NCBI GenBank assembly: GCA_910574865.1
Contig: CAJTDN010000023.1
Span: 1 to 45,870 of the forward strand
From: Lachnospiraceae bacterium
GTDB taxonomy: Bacteria; Bacillota; Clostridia; Lachnospirales; Lachnospiraceae
Length of the DNA: 45,870 bases
Direction of reading: 5' to 3'
A program made the translations under genes and the position numbers. The notes under the pieces were generated by a model. It saw only the letters and a program-made list of their open reading frames with translations. It ran no database searches and was not told the origin of the DNA. Positions within the stretch are counted from its first letter, which is position 1. The number at the start of each line of letters is the position of its first letter. This document shows, one piece after another, positions 23,827 to 30,572 of the stretch.

Positions 23827-24573
23827 ATGTTACAAGTGGAGCATTTATCATATGAAGTGACGGCGGAGGGACGGCAGTCCGAGATTCTCTCGGACGTCAG
23901 TTTTTCCGTGGCGGATGGCGAGATGCTGGTCATCACGGGTCCGAACGGCGGCGGCAAGTCGACGTTGGCCAAGTTGTTGGTGGGCATCAACCGTCCGACC
24001 GGCGGACGGATTTTGTTGGATGGCAAGGATATCACGGAATTGTCGATTGACGAGCGGGCGAAGGCGGGGATTGGCTTCGCCTTCCAGCAGCCGCCCCGCT
24101 TCAAGGGGATGACGGTGCGCCGGTTCTTGAACCTGGCGGCGGGCAGGAGCCTCACCGAGGACGAGTGCTGCGGGCTGCTTGGCAGCGTCGGGCTGTGCGC
24201 GATGGAGTATATTGACCGCGAGGTGGACGCGACGCTCTCCGGCGGCGAGGTGAAACGAATCGAGATTGCCACGGTGCTGGCGAAGGAGCACGATTTGTGC
24301 ATATTTGACGAGCCGGAGGCGGGCATCGACTTGTGGAGCTTCTCGATGCTGGTGAAGCGGTTCGAGAAGATTCACAAGGAGAGGAAGGCAGGGATGATTC
24401 TTATTTCCCACCAGGAACGCATTATCCGCATGGCCGACCGCATCATGGTGATTTCAAACGGCCAGGTGGAAAGAATGGGCGGCGCGGGGGAGGTCATGCC
24501 GCAACTGTTCGGAGAGGAAGTCGAATCCTGCGCGTGCAGGCAGCAGAAAGGGGGCGTGCTCTGTGGAGATTAA
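23827..24573 (+). CDS. sufC: Fe-S cluster assembly ATPase SufC
   Basis: A 248-residue ABC ATPase of the SufC type, which drives Fe-S cluster assembly on SufB rather than transport. Walker A is GPNGGGKST (~38-46), Q-loop FAFQQPPRFKG, signature LSGGEVKRIEIATVLA and Walker B LCIFDEPEAGIDLW, the last two characteristic of SufC. The partner is the SufB/D-like protein that overlaps its end by 11 bases. No membrane subunit is near, which supports a Suf role over transport. The cysteine-rich end (ESCACRQQKGGVLC) goes beyond the usual SufC C-terminus. No sufD, sufS or sufU follows. Confidence 0.88.
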   Translation: MLQVEHLSYEVTAEGRQSEILSDVSFSVADGEMLVITGPNGGGKSTLAKLLVGINRPTGGRILLDGKDITELSIDERAKAGIGFAFQQPPRFKGMTVRRFLNLAAGRSLTEDECCGLLGSVGLCAMEYIDREVDATLSGGEVKRIEIATVLAKEHDLCIFDEPEAGIDLWSFSMLVKRFEKIHKERKAGMILISHQERIIRMADRIMVISNGQVERMGGAGEVMPQLFGEEVESCACRQQKGGVLCGD

Positions 24574-25483
24574 CGGGGTTACCAAACAGGTACTTGACGT
24601 GATAGATTCTTACGGTTTCAAGCAGGAGGGCGCGTACAACCTGCGCCTGGACGGCATGGCGGTGTGCCATGGCGACAGCCGCCACATCCACATCGTGAAG
24701 AAGGAGGATGTGGCGGGCATCGACATTTTCATCAGTGGCGAGGCTAGGAATGAGCAGGTGCATATTCCCGTCGTGATGACGAAGGAGGGCATTGACGTCG
24801 TCTACAATGACTTTTACGTGGAGGACGGGGCCGACGTGACGATTGTCGCGGGCTGCGGGATTCACGGGTCGGGTTGCAGCGAGAGCCGCCATGACGGCAT
24901 CCATTCCTTCCATGTGGGAAAGAATGCCAATGTGAAATACGTGGAGAACCATTATGCGGAAGGGCCGAAGTCAGCCAGTAAAGTATTGAACCCGGTGACG
25001 AAGATTTACGTTGGGGAGGACTCCGTCTTCACGCTTGAGACGGCGCAAATCAAGGGCGTGGACAGGACGAAACGGGAGACGTTCGTGGAACTTTCCGAGG
25101 GGGCGAAGCTGTTCGTGACCGAGAAGCTGATGACGGACGAGGAACAAGACGCGGTGTCCGACATGGAAATCCGGCTGCTTGGCGAGCACAGTTCGGCGCA
25201 GATTATTTCCCGCTCGGTGGCCAAGGGGACTTCGAGGCAGGTGTTCCACCCGAAGGCAATCGGGGAGAACCTTTGCCGGGCGCATGTGCAGTGCGATTCC
25301 ATCATCATGGACAAGGCGGAGGTGAGTTCCATCCCGGAAATCAACGCCAGGCACGTGGACGCGCAGATTATCCACGAGGCGGCGATTGGGCGTATCAATG
25401 ACGAGCAGATGATGAAGCTGCAGACGTTCGGCTTGTCCGAGGAAGAGGCGGAAGGCGTCATCATTGAAAATTTCCTGAGATAA
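24563..25483 (+). CDS. sufB: SufB/SufD-family Fe-S scaffold protein (short form)
   Basis: A 306-residue SufB/SufD-fold protein, much shorter than classic SufB (~470). It starts with GTG inside the sufC end, so the two are translationally coupled. The beta-helix core is visible (VVYNDFYVEDGADVTIVAGCGIHG, HSFHVGKNANVKYVENHY), and the C-terminal part has CRAHVQCDSIIMDKAEVSS, EINARHVDAQIIHEAAIGRI and EEEAEGVIIENFLR, the family's end. A two-gene sufC-sufB set without sufD or sufS matches the minimal Suf-like systems described in archaea and anaerobes. Candidate cluster ligands are the Cys and His of AGCGIHGSGC. Function as an Fe-S scaffold is inferred from family. Confidence 0.82.
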   Translation: MEINGVTKQVLDVIDSYGFKQEGAYNLRLDGMAVCHGDSRHIHIVKKEDVAGIDIFISGEARNEQVHIPVVMTKEGIDVVYNDFYVEDGADVTIVAGCGIHGSGCSESRHDGIHSFHVGKNANVKYVENHYAEGPKSASKVLNPVTKIYVGEDSVFTLETAQIKGVDRTKRETFVELSEGAKLFVTEKLMTDEEQDAVSDMEIRLLGEHSSAQIISRSVAKGTSRQVFHPKAIGENLCRAHVQCDSIIMDKAEVSSIPEINARHVDAQIIHEAAIGRINDEQMMKLQTFGLSEEEAEGVIIENFLR

Positions 25484-25503
25484 AGTGACAGAGGGGACGG
25501 GCG

Positions 25504-26166
25504 ATGATTAAGGGCATTATATTTGACGTGGACGGAACGATTTTAAATTCCATGCCGATGTGGGAGAACGTGGACGAGTTGTACTTGCGCTCTCTTGGCG
25601 TGGAGGCGGAAGAGGGACTGAGCGACAAATTATATACGATGAACATGGAGCAGGCGGCAAACTACCTCATCGAGAATTACGGGCTTGGCCTCACGGTGCG
25701 GGAAGTGATTGCCGGGATAGAGGCGCAGGTGAAGAATTTTTATGAGACGCGCGTGCCGCTCAAAAACGGGGTGCGGGAGTTCCTGACAGAGTTTCGTGAG
25801 CGGCGGCTGCCGATGATGGTGGCCACCGCCGGGGAGCGCAAGTTCGTGGACGCGGCGTTTCGGCGGTTGGGAATCGCCCCGTGGTTTTCCGGAATCGTCA
25901 CCTGCACCGAGATGGGGACGGACAAGCGTAATCCCGACGTGTTTCTGGCCGCGGCCCTGCAGATGGATTTGGAGCCGTCGCAGGTGCTGGTCTTCGAGGA
26001 CGCCTGGCACGCCATTCAGACGGCGAAGCGGGCGGGATTTCCCGTCGCCGCGGTTTATGACCAGTCGAACGACAAGTATTTGAAGAAGATATGGGAGATG
26101 GCGGATATCTATTTGCCGGAGTTTGCCGACTTTGAGATGTTCTGGAGAAGGGTGTCGAAGCTGTAA
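25504..26166 (+). CDS. HAD-superfamily hydrolase (beta-phosphoglucomutase-like)
   Basis: A 220-residue phosphatase or phosphomutase-type HAD protein. Motif I is FDVDGTILNS (nucleophile Asp9, acid Asp11), motif II is VATAGERK, motif III the Lys in TDKRNPDVFL and motif IV FEDAWHAIQTAKRAG. The helical cap lies between residues ~17 and ~90 (subclass I). It follows sufB by 20 bases with GAGGGGA as ribosome site, so is probably co-transcribed, though a link to Fe-S assembly is not obvious. The substrate cannot be told; sugar phosphates are typical. Its last codons belong to a short tandem duplication. Confidence 0.85.
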   Translation: MIKGIIFDVDGTILNSMPMWENVDELYLRSLGVEAEEGLSDKLYTMNMEQAANYLIENYGLGLTVREVIAGIEAQVKNFYETRVPLKNGVREFLTEFRERRLPMMVATAGERKFVDAAFRRLGIAPWFSGIVTCTEMGTDKRNPDVFLAAALQMDLEPSQVLVFEDAWHAIQTAKRAGFPVAAVYDQSNDKYLKKIWEMADIYLPEFADFEMFWRRVSKL

Positions 26167-26245
26167 AGAGGGCGGCTCTTGTTGGAATGCCGCGAAGCTG
26201 TGAAGAGGCGGCTTCTGTTGGAATACCGCGAAGTGGTAATGAGGT
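26156..26245. repeat. Short tandem repeat (36-37 bp) at the 3' end of the HAD gene
   Basis: Starting points at 26156, 26193 and 26229 each read CGAAG(C)TG-type sequence followed by GGCGGCT-CTTGTTGGAAT-CCG. That makes two full units and a partial third. The first includes the last codons and stop of the HAD gene. Confidence 0.75.
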
Positions 26246-26294
26246 TATGAACAAGTAATGGGGCGGGTTGCGAATATCCGTTTGACAAAAAGCG

Positions 26295-26328
26295 TAAGGC
26301 CGGGGAGGTGGTTTCCCCGGCCTTATTA
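26295..26328. terminator. Terminator between the HAD and esterase genes
   Basis: TAAGGCCGGGGA (26295-26306) with TCCCCGGCCTTA (26314-26325) and TTAT after. Symmetric, it may stop both convergent transcripts. Confidence 0.8.
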
Positions 26329-26409
26329 TACGGCCGCGCCTGACGTGGGAAGTTCGAAAGTGAATCTCTTGTCACTGTTCGGGCAGGGCTGGATTGTGAT
26401 GAGTCCTTT

Positions 26410-27381
26410 CTATTTCAACATCTGTAATTTCGCGTCCAGCGTTTCCATCAGTTCCTTGGGAATCTGTGGCATGTGCCCTTGCAATTGTCGCAGAGTGGCC
26501 TTTTGCATCATCGGGTGCTGCCTGGCCTGTTCCACCATCGGCAGGCTTTCAAACACGATTTTCCGAGCCTCGTCGTTGGCGAGGAGCATATCAAGCGGCG
26601 TATCGATACCATACCGCCCGAATCGTCCGTCATTTACACCATAAATCGTGAAATCTCCCAGTTTGTCGGCAAGCCACTGTATGCACATGGGAAACCACTG
26701 GGCGAAAGCGGGGTTGACCATCTTTTGGTCGCCGCCGCAGGTAAGTGACTTGGCGAGGGACAGCCCGTGCACGCCGCTGCGGAAAATATGTAGTTCGAAA
26801 TCCCCCCCGGCCTTGTCCAGTGCCTGGGCGAACGCGAGCGGGTGCACCGGCGGCGTAATTTGGTCGTCGCGCGTGGAAAATAGGAAGGTCGGTGGCGTGT
26901 GTTCGTCCACGGATTCCACGATGTCGGGACATTCCAGGGCGCGCAGGTCGCTGTGGACGATGCCGGGATACCCAAGGACAAGCGCGTCCGGACGCAGCGG
27001 GCCGTGCGTGGCCGAGGCGCCTGCCAGGTGCCCGCCTCCGGAAAATCCGATCATCGCCATCTTGTGCGGTGCAAGAAAATAGCTTTCCTCGTTTTCTTGC
27101 AAATGAACTAGCGCGAGTTGCACGTCTTGCATGGAATCTTCTATCGTTGCGTCCGGTTTCTTCGTGACGGTGGTGTAGTCGAGGACGAAGGCCTGGTATC
27201 CTTCCGCAAAAAATGCCATGGCCACGGGTTCGCCCTCCCGTGCGCTGCAGAAACGAAATCCCCCGCCAGGCAGGACGAGGATGGCCGGGTATCGTTCGAT
27301 GTTTGCCATTTCCGGGGTCGGCTCGTGTAAATAGCCGGTGAGTGTGGCGTGTTCGCCTAGTTTGTATTGAATAAGTTTCAT
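26410..27381 (-). CDS. Alpha/beta-hydrolase, carbohydrate-esterase-like
   Basis: A 323-residue cytoplasmic protein of the acetyl-esterase/lipase type. The oxyanion-hole motif is PGGGF (38-42), the nucleophile elbow GFSGGGHLAG places Ser114, the acid is probably in STRDDQITPP and the base His in FRSGVHGLSLA. Such enzymes deacetylate xylo-oligosaccharides and other sugars, which fits the glycosidases around it. After the usual ~240-residue core, a C-terminal ~75-residue extension (YGVNDGRFGRYGIDTPLDML, then the Met/Gln-rich tail) resembles a helical domain and is unusual. AAGGAGG sits eight bases before the ATG and is joined directly to the repeat array at 27397-27833, which forms its leader. 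Confidence 0.83.
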   Translation of the reverse strand: MKLIQYKLGEHATLTGYLHEPTPEMANIERYPAILVLPGGGFRFCSAREGEPVAMAFFAEGYQAFVLDYTTVTKKPDATIEDSMQDVQLALVHLQENEESYFLAPHKMAMIGFSGGGHLAGASATHGPLRPDALVLGYPGIVHSDLRALECPDIVESVDEHTPPTFLFSTRDDQITPPVHPLAFAQALDKAGGDFELHIFRSGVHGLSLAKSLTCGGDQKMVNPAFAQWFPMCIQWLADKLGDFTIYGVNDGRFGRYGIDTPLDMLLANDEARKIVFESLPMVEQARQHPMMQKATLRQLQGHMPQIPKELMETLDAKLQMLK

Positions 27382-27396
27382 GAAAATGCCTCCTTA

Positions 27397-27833
27397 CTAT
27401 GAGCACTTAGCACCTGTGTTTTAGGTGCTTACGTGCGAATGTAGTTACCTGCAACTTGGCGAGGTCTTTTCGAGCCTAGTGCAGTGTAACTTCCGCGATG
27501 CTATGAGCACTTAGCACCTGTGTTTTAGGTGCTTACGTGCGAATGTAGTTACCTGCAACTTGGCGAGGTCTTTTCGAGCCTAGTGCAGTGTAACTTCCGC
27601 GATGCTATGAGCACTTAGCACCTGTGTTTTAGGTGCTTACGTGCGAATGTAGTTACCTGCAACTTGGCGAGGTCTTTTCGAGCCTAGTGCAGTGTAACTT
27701 CCGTGATGCTATGAGCACTTAGCACCTGTGTTTTAGGTGCTTACGTGCGAATGTAGTTACCTGCAACTTGGCGAGGTCTTTTCGAGCCTAGTGCAGTGTA
27801 ACTTCCGTGATGCTATGAGCACTTAGCACCTGT
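27397..27833 (-). repeat. Four tandem 104-bp structured leader repeats before the esterase gene
   Basis: Copies start at 27397, 27501, 27605 and 27709, with a 21-base fifth at 27813-27833; they differ at one position (CGCG/CGTG). Read in the gene's direction each unit has a long stem, AGTTAC-A-CTGCA with TGCAG-GTAACT, around CTAGGCTCG...CCTCGCCAAG. Then comes a 7-bp hairpin AGCACCT/AGGTGCT with a 7-base loop, and the end GTGCTCATAG. The last copy runs directly into TAAGGAGG of the esterase gene. A TATAAT (27836-27841, minus strand) lies just upstream, so the array should be the 5' leader of the mRNA. Confidence 0.9.
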
Positions 27834-27835
27834 AA

Positions 27836-27841
27836 ATTATA
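27836..27841 (-). promoter_or_regulatory. -10 box before the repeat array
   Basis: TATAAT on the minus strand. The nearest -35-like box (TTGCCA) is 20 bases further, longer than ideal. If used, transcription begins inside the partial repeat copy. Confidence 0.45.
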
Positions 27842-27873
27842 CTAGCATAAGAGGGAATGCCTGGCAATAAAAA

Positions 27874-28347
27874 ATGACGGAATTTCTGGGATTTTAGAAA
27901 TAAAAGTAACCTGGAGCAGGAAGTGCCCGAAGCCGACATACACGACAAATGCATGAGTAAATAATAAGCAGCATAAAAGAAGACATTGAATTGGCAAGTC
28001 GGGCAGTAAGAGGTTACTGGAGCATAGAAAGTATGCATTGGCATCTGGATGTGACATTCCGTGAAGATGAAAACCGAACCATAGATAAAATAGCAGCCCA
28101 GAATCTGAACATCATAAGAAAATGGAGTCTGAGTATCTTGAAAATGACCGATGTATCAAGAAATAAAAGGTTGCCAATGAAAAAGAAACGGTATGTGATT
28201 GGTCTGCGTCCAATAAAGCATTTAGAAGAGGTGCTAAACGTTTAAAATGATACCAGGGTCAAAATGTATTTTGACCCCAACACCATCTTAAAATGTGGCA
28301 AAAATAAAATTGGGTAAGGAGAACCGTTCATGCGTTTGTCGTTGAAT
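27874..28347 (+). pseudogene. ISAs1-family transposase, internally deleted copy 1
   Basis: The right part (to 28245) reads ELASRAVRGYWSIESMHWHL, DVTFREDENRTIDKIAAQN and LNIIRKWSLSILK, the hallmark C-terminus of ISAs1 (DDE_Tnp_ISAS1) transposases with its catalytic Glu region. To its left, a few codons in shifting frames (LEQEVPEADIHDKCMSK) resemble the transposase N-terminus, so most of the middle is gone. After the stop comes the IS end (GTAAGGAGAACCGTTCATGC), shared with copy 2 at 30030-30052. A 38-bp foreign insertion lies at 28250-28287. Non-functional. Confidence 0.75.
28250..28287. mobile_element. 38-bp miniature inverted-repeat insertion with target duplication
   Basis: Perfect GGGTCAAAA/TTTTGACCC arms around TGTA, with short flanks ATACCA and CCAACACCATC. 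It is bracketed by TTAAAATG at 28242-28249 and 28288-28295. The second ISAs1 copy (30006-30013) has a single TTAAAATG with the same flanks and no insertion, the empty site. Confidence 0.85.
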
Positions 28348-28445
28348 TAGAGGAACAGTCGTTGAACAAAGATGTGTTTTGTGGTATCATATTGTAAAAG
28401 CAAATGAACTTGAGGGAAATGCATAGGATAGAGTGGGGGAATTTG

Positions 28446-29270
28446 ATGGAAACGAAAACAATGGTTGACATTGAACGTGAGGAAGAGCTTCAGGCGATAT
28501 CGAAGCTGAGGTTATTGGATGATGACCTGATGAGGTTGGTGTTTGACAAGAACATCGAGGCCACGGAACTTTTGCTGAATATCATTCTTCAACGAAACGA
28601 TTTGAAAGTGTTGGAGGTGGTCGCACAACGGGAGTATAAAAACGCGATGGCGGGAGGACGCTCTATCACTATAGACATTTATGCGATTGACAGAGAGAGG
28701 AAGGTTTACGACATTGAAATCCAACGTGCGTCAGAAGGGGCGGATGTCCATAGGGCGAGGTTCCACAGTAGTATGATTGATACCAGGATGTTGAAGAAAA
28801 GGCAGAAATTTAAGGAACTGCATGATTCTTATGTGATTTTTATTACGGAAGAGGATGTCATAGGGGTAGGACTTTCCCTATATCATGTTGAGAGAGTGTT
28901 CAAGGAAACGGGTGCGCCGTTTGGCGATGGCTCCCATATCATATACGTGAATGGCAGCTATAAGAATGATGAAGACCCGGTTGGGAAATTGATGCACGAC
29001 TTTAGGTGTACGAGTTCCGTTGACATGTTTTATTCGGTTTTGGCAAACCAGGTGAGGTATTTTAAGGAAACTGAAGGAGGTAAGGAGATTGTGTGTAAGA
29101 CATTTGAAGAACTGGCTGATAAAAGAGCAAAAGCAAGAGAAGAGGCAAGGGCAAAAGAGGATGCAAGCCGACTGCTTGCGATGGGAAAATTGACGTATGA
29201 GGAAATTGCAAAGTGCACGGATTTGCCGGTTGAGGAAATAAAGAATCTGGCAGATTTGCAGTTGGCATAG
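28446..29270 (+). CDS. PD-(D/E)XK nuclease family transposase-like protein (Rpn/PDDEXK_2 type)
   Basis: A 274-residue protein. I start at the ATG 28446 (GGGGA five bases upstream) rather than 28404. The nuclease core is clear: ITIDIYAIDRERKVYDIEIQRAS with Asp77, Asp89, Glu91 and Gln93 as the D...(D/E)XQ catalytic set. It is followed by HRARFHSSMIDTRML and VIFITEEDVIG, all typical of PF12784-type 'transposases', relatives of Rpn recombination-promoting nucleases. The tail is charged and helical (KRAKAREEARAKEDA) and ends in a short helix (LTYEEIAKCTDLPVEEIKNL). It lies between IS remnants with lower GC than the host genes, so was probably acquired. It appears intact. Confidence 0.85.
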   Translation: METKTMVDIEREEELQAISKLRLLDDDLMRLVFDKNIEATELLLNIILQRNDLKVLEVVAQREYKNAMAGGRSITIDIYAIDRERKVYDIEIQRASEGADVHRARFHSSMIDTRMLKKRQKFKELHDSYVIFITEEDVIGVGLSLYHVERVFKETGAPFGDGSHIIYVNGSYKNDEDPVGKLMHDFRCTSSVDMFYSVLANQVRYFKETEGGKEIVCKTFEELADKRAKAREEARAKEDASRLLAMGKLTYEEIAKCTDLPVEEIKNLADLQLA

Positions 29271-29347
29271 GGTGAATCGTGGAAGAGGATAATAGTGCGG
29301 GGGAGTCACGTGTGGTGTTTTCCCCTTTTTAGTAGAAGGAGGATTTG

Positions 29348-29446
29348 GTGTGTCAGATGGTAATTTATGTACCAAATGAAGTTTTATATGATTCGAAAAC
29401 GAACATGGATGAGGCAAATCGTTTTGCAAGATGTGCCGTAGCCTAG
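29348..29446 (+). pseudogene. UPF0175-type antitoxin, N-terminal fragment
   Basis: AGAAGGAGG precedes a 32-codon frame (GTG 29348, or ATG 29357): MVIYVPNEVLYDSKTNMDEA then NRFARCAVA and a stop. The pattern VLYDxxxxxxEANxFxRxAVA is that of UPF0175 small proteins, normally ~80-90 residues and often antitoxins. It breaks exactly where IS110-like sequence begins (near 29441), so the gene was cut by that element. No toxin partner remains nearby. Confidence 0.55.
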
Positions 29447-29641
29447 GGTATTATACCCAAAGCGGTGTTTCAACTAGGATACTAAGTCCAGCTAAGAAAC
29501 CTTAAGGTTAGTGATTGACACCATATGCAGGATATGCCTGGCAAGGCTGGAATCCCTCTTGGACATATGAACCTTGTCACCGTTAAACTTGCCGGACTGT
29601 TTTACGGCAGGATTTAAACCGAAGTAGGCATAAAGCTTTTT
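29441..29641 (-). mobile_element. IS110-family remnant (transposase C-terminus)
   Basis: Minus-strand codons 29641-29492 read KKLYAYFGLNPAVKQSGKFN then GDKVHMSKRDSSLARHILHM and end at TAG. This is the Transposase_20 (PF02371) C-terminus of IS110/IS116 transposases, including the Ser-containing SKRxSSLAR block. The N-terminal DEDD part is missing. A small palindrome GGGTAT-T-ATACCC (29447-29459) marks the end next to the UPF0175 fragment; the other side abuts ISAs1 copy 2. Confidence 0.75.
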
Positions 29642-29649
29642 GGGGGAGG

Positions 29650-30060
29650 AAAACAGGTCGAAGGCGGATTATGTGTCGGCGCTGAAAGGAAACCAGGGAA
29701 CATTATATGAAGATGTGAAAGAATATTTTGGAGATAAGGAGTTTTTATGGGAAATCAAGGAAAAAGGGAATTATAAAAAGACGCAGGAAAAAGCCCATGG
29801 TCAGGTGGAAACGAGAGAATATTATCAAACGGAGGATATTCACTGGTTGGGACAGAAAAAAAGCTGGAAAGGGCTAAAAAGTATTCTTATGGAGAAAAAA
29901 ACGCTGGAAAAGGAAGGAATACGGAAAGAAGAATACCGATATTTCATAAGCAGCATAAAAGAAGACATTGAATTGGCAAGTCGGGCAGTAAGAGGTGCTA
30001 AACGTTTAAAATGTGGCAAAAATAAAATTGGGTAAGGAGAACCGTTCATGCATTTGTCGT
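29650..30060 (+). pseudogene. ISAs1-family transposase, internally deleted copy 2
   Basis: Reads SKADYVSALKGNQGTLYEDV, then EKAHGQVETREYYQTEDIHW, LASRAVRG, all central ISAs1 transposase motifs, and then jumps at AGAGGT straight to the codons just before the stop (GCTAAACGTTTAAAATG). Copy 1 carries the sequence missing here, bounded by AGAGGT at both ends, so the deletion came from recombination between short direct repeats. The 5' part is cut by the IS110 remnant. The IS right end (to ~30060) lies just before the ssrA promoter. Confidence 0.8.
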
Positions 30061-30079
30061 GGCTTTAATAAAAATACCC

Positions 30080-30108
30080 TTGACATTTCCCATGTTTTTC
30101 TTTAAAAT
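30080..30108 (+). promoter_or_regulatory. ssrA promoter
   Basis: TTGACA (30080-30085), 17 bp, TAAAAT (30103-30108), near consensus. About 60 bases of leader precede the mature tmRNA 5' end. Confidence 0.85.
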
Positions 30109-30175
30109 ATTGATAGCTTGATGAAAAAGCTTGTTCTTATGGGCATTTTCATGCAAGGCTTATATGGAACATCAT

Positions 30176-30516
30176 GGGCTTGTACTGGTTTCGACAGGGA
30201 TTCTGAAGATGGAGAAGCTATCCGCAGGCGATGCGTCAAATCGCGACCTTAAAATTAAACGCTAACGATAATTTCGAATTAGCTGCGGCCTAATTGCCGC
30301 ATGTCAGCCCCGGGGTACCCGCACCTTGGGAACCTGGCATCAACCATGCGGGAAACGATACCGGCAAAGCTTTGAACCGGTAGGCGTATCATGAAGCTAC
30401 TGAAACCGTAAGGATGTTCGTTTCCGTGCGGCAGAGGGAATGAAAAAGAACGGACTATGATAGTAGAAGTACATGGGATGGATTTTTGGACGCGGGTTCG
30501 ACTCCCGCCAGGTCCA
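30176..30516 (+). ncRNA. ssrA: Transfer-messenger RNA (tmRNA)
   Basis: It rescues stalled ribosomes with SmpB and tags the product for degradation. The 5' end GGGCTTGTACTGGTTTCGAC and the 3' end GGGTTCGACTCCCGCC-AGGTCC are the tRNA-like halves; GGGCTTG pairs with CAGGTCC as acceptor stem, with discriminator A30516. The CCA is not encoded. The open frame GCT AAC GAT AAT TTC... to TAA encodes the tag ANDNFELAAA (resume codon at ~30261), typical in ending in hydrophobic-Ala-Ala. It is the anchor of a mobile-element hot spot on both sides. Confidence 0.97.
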
Positions 30517-30527
30517 GTCACGGGGGA

Positions 30528-30555
30528 ACGGCGAGAAATCGCCGTTTTCTTTGTT
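30528..30555 (+). terminator. ssrA terminator
   Basis: CGGCGA (30529-30534), GAAA loop, TCGCCG (30539-30544), then TTTTCTTTG. Confidence 0.9.
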
Positions 30556-30572
30556 TTCAAGGGTTGCGGGGG

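Noticed and set aside
27397-27833. Possible CRISPR array
   Set aside because: The 104-bp units are contiguous and near-identical; there are no unique spacers between short repeats and no cas genes.
30480-30516. Stand-alone tRNA gene at GGGTTCGACTCCCGCC
   Set aside because: This is the T-arm and acceptor half of tmRNA; no separate D and anticodon arms are next to it.
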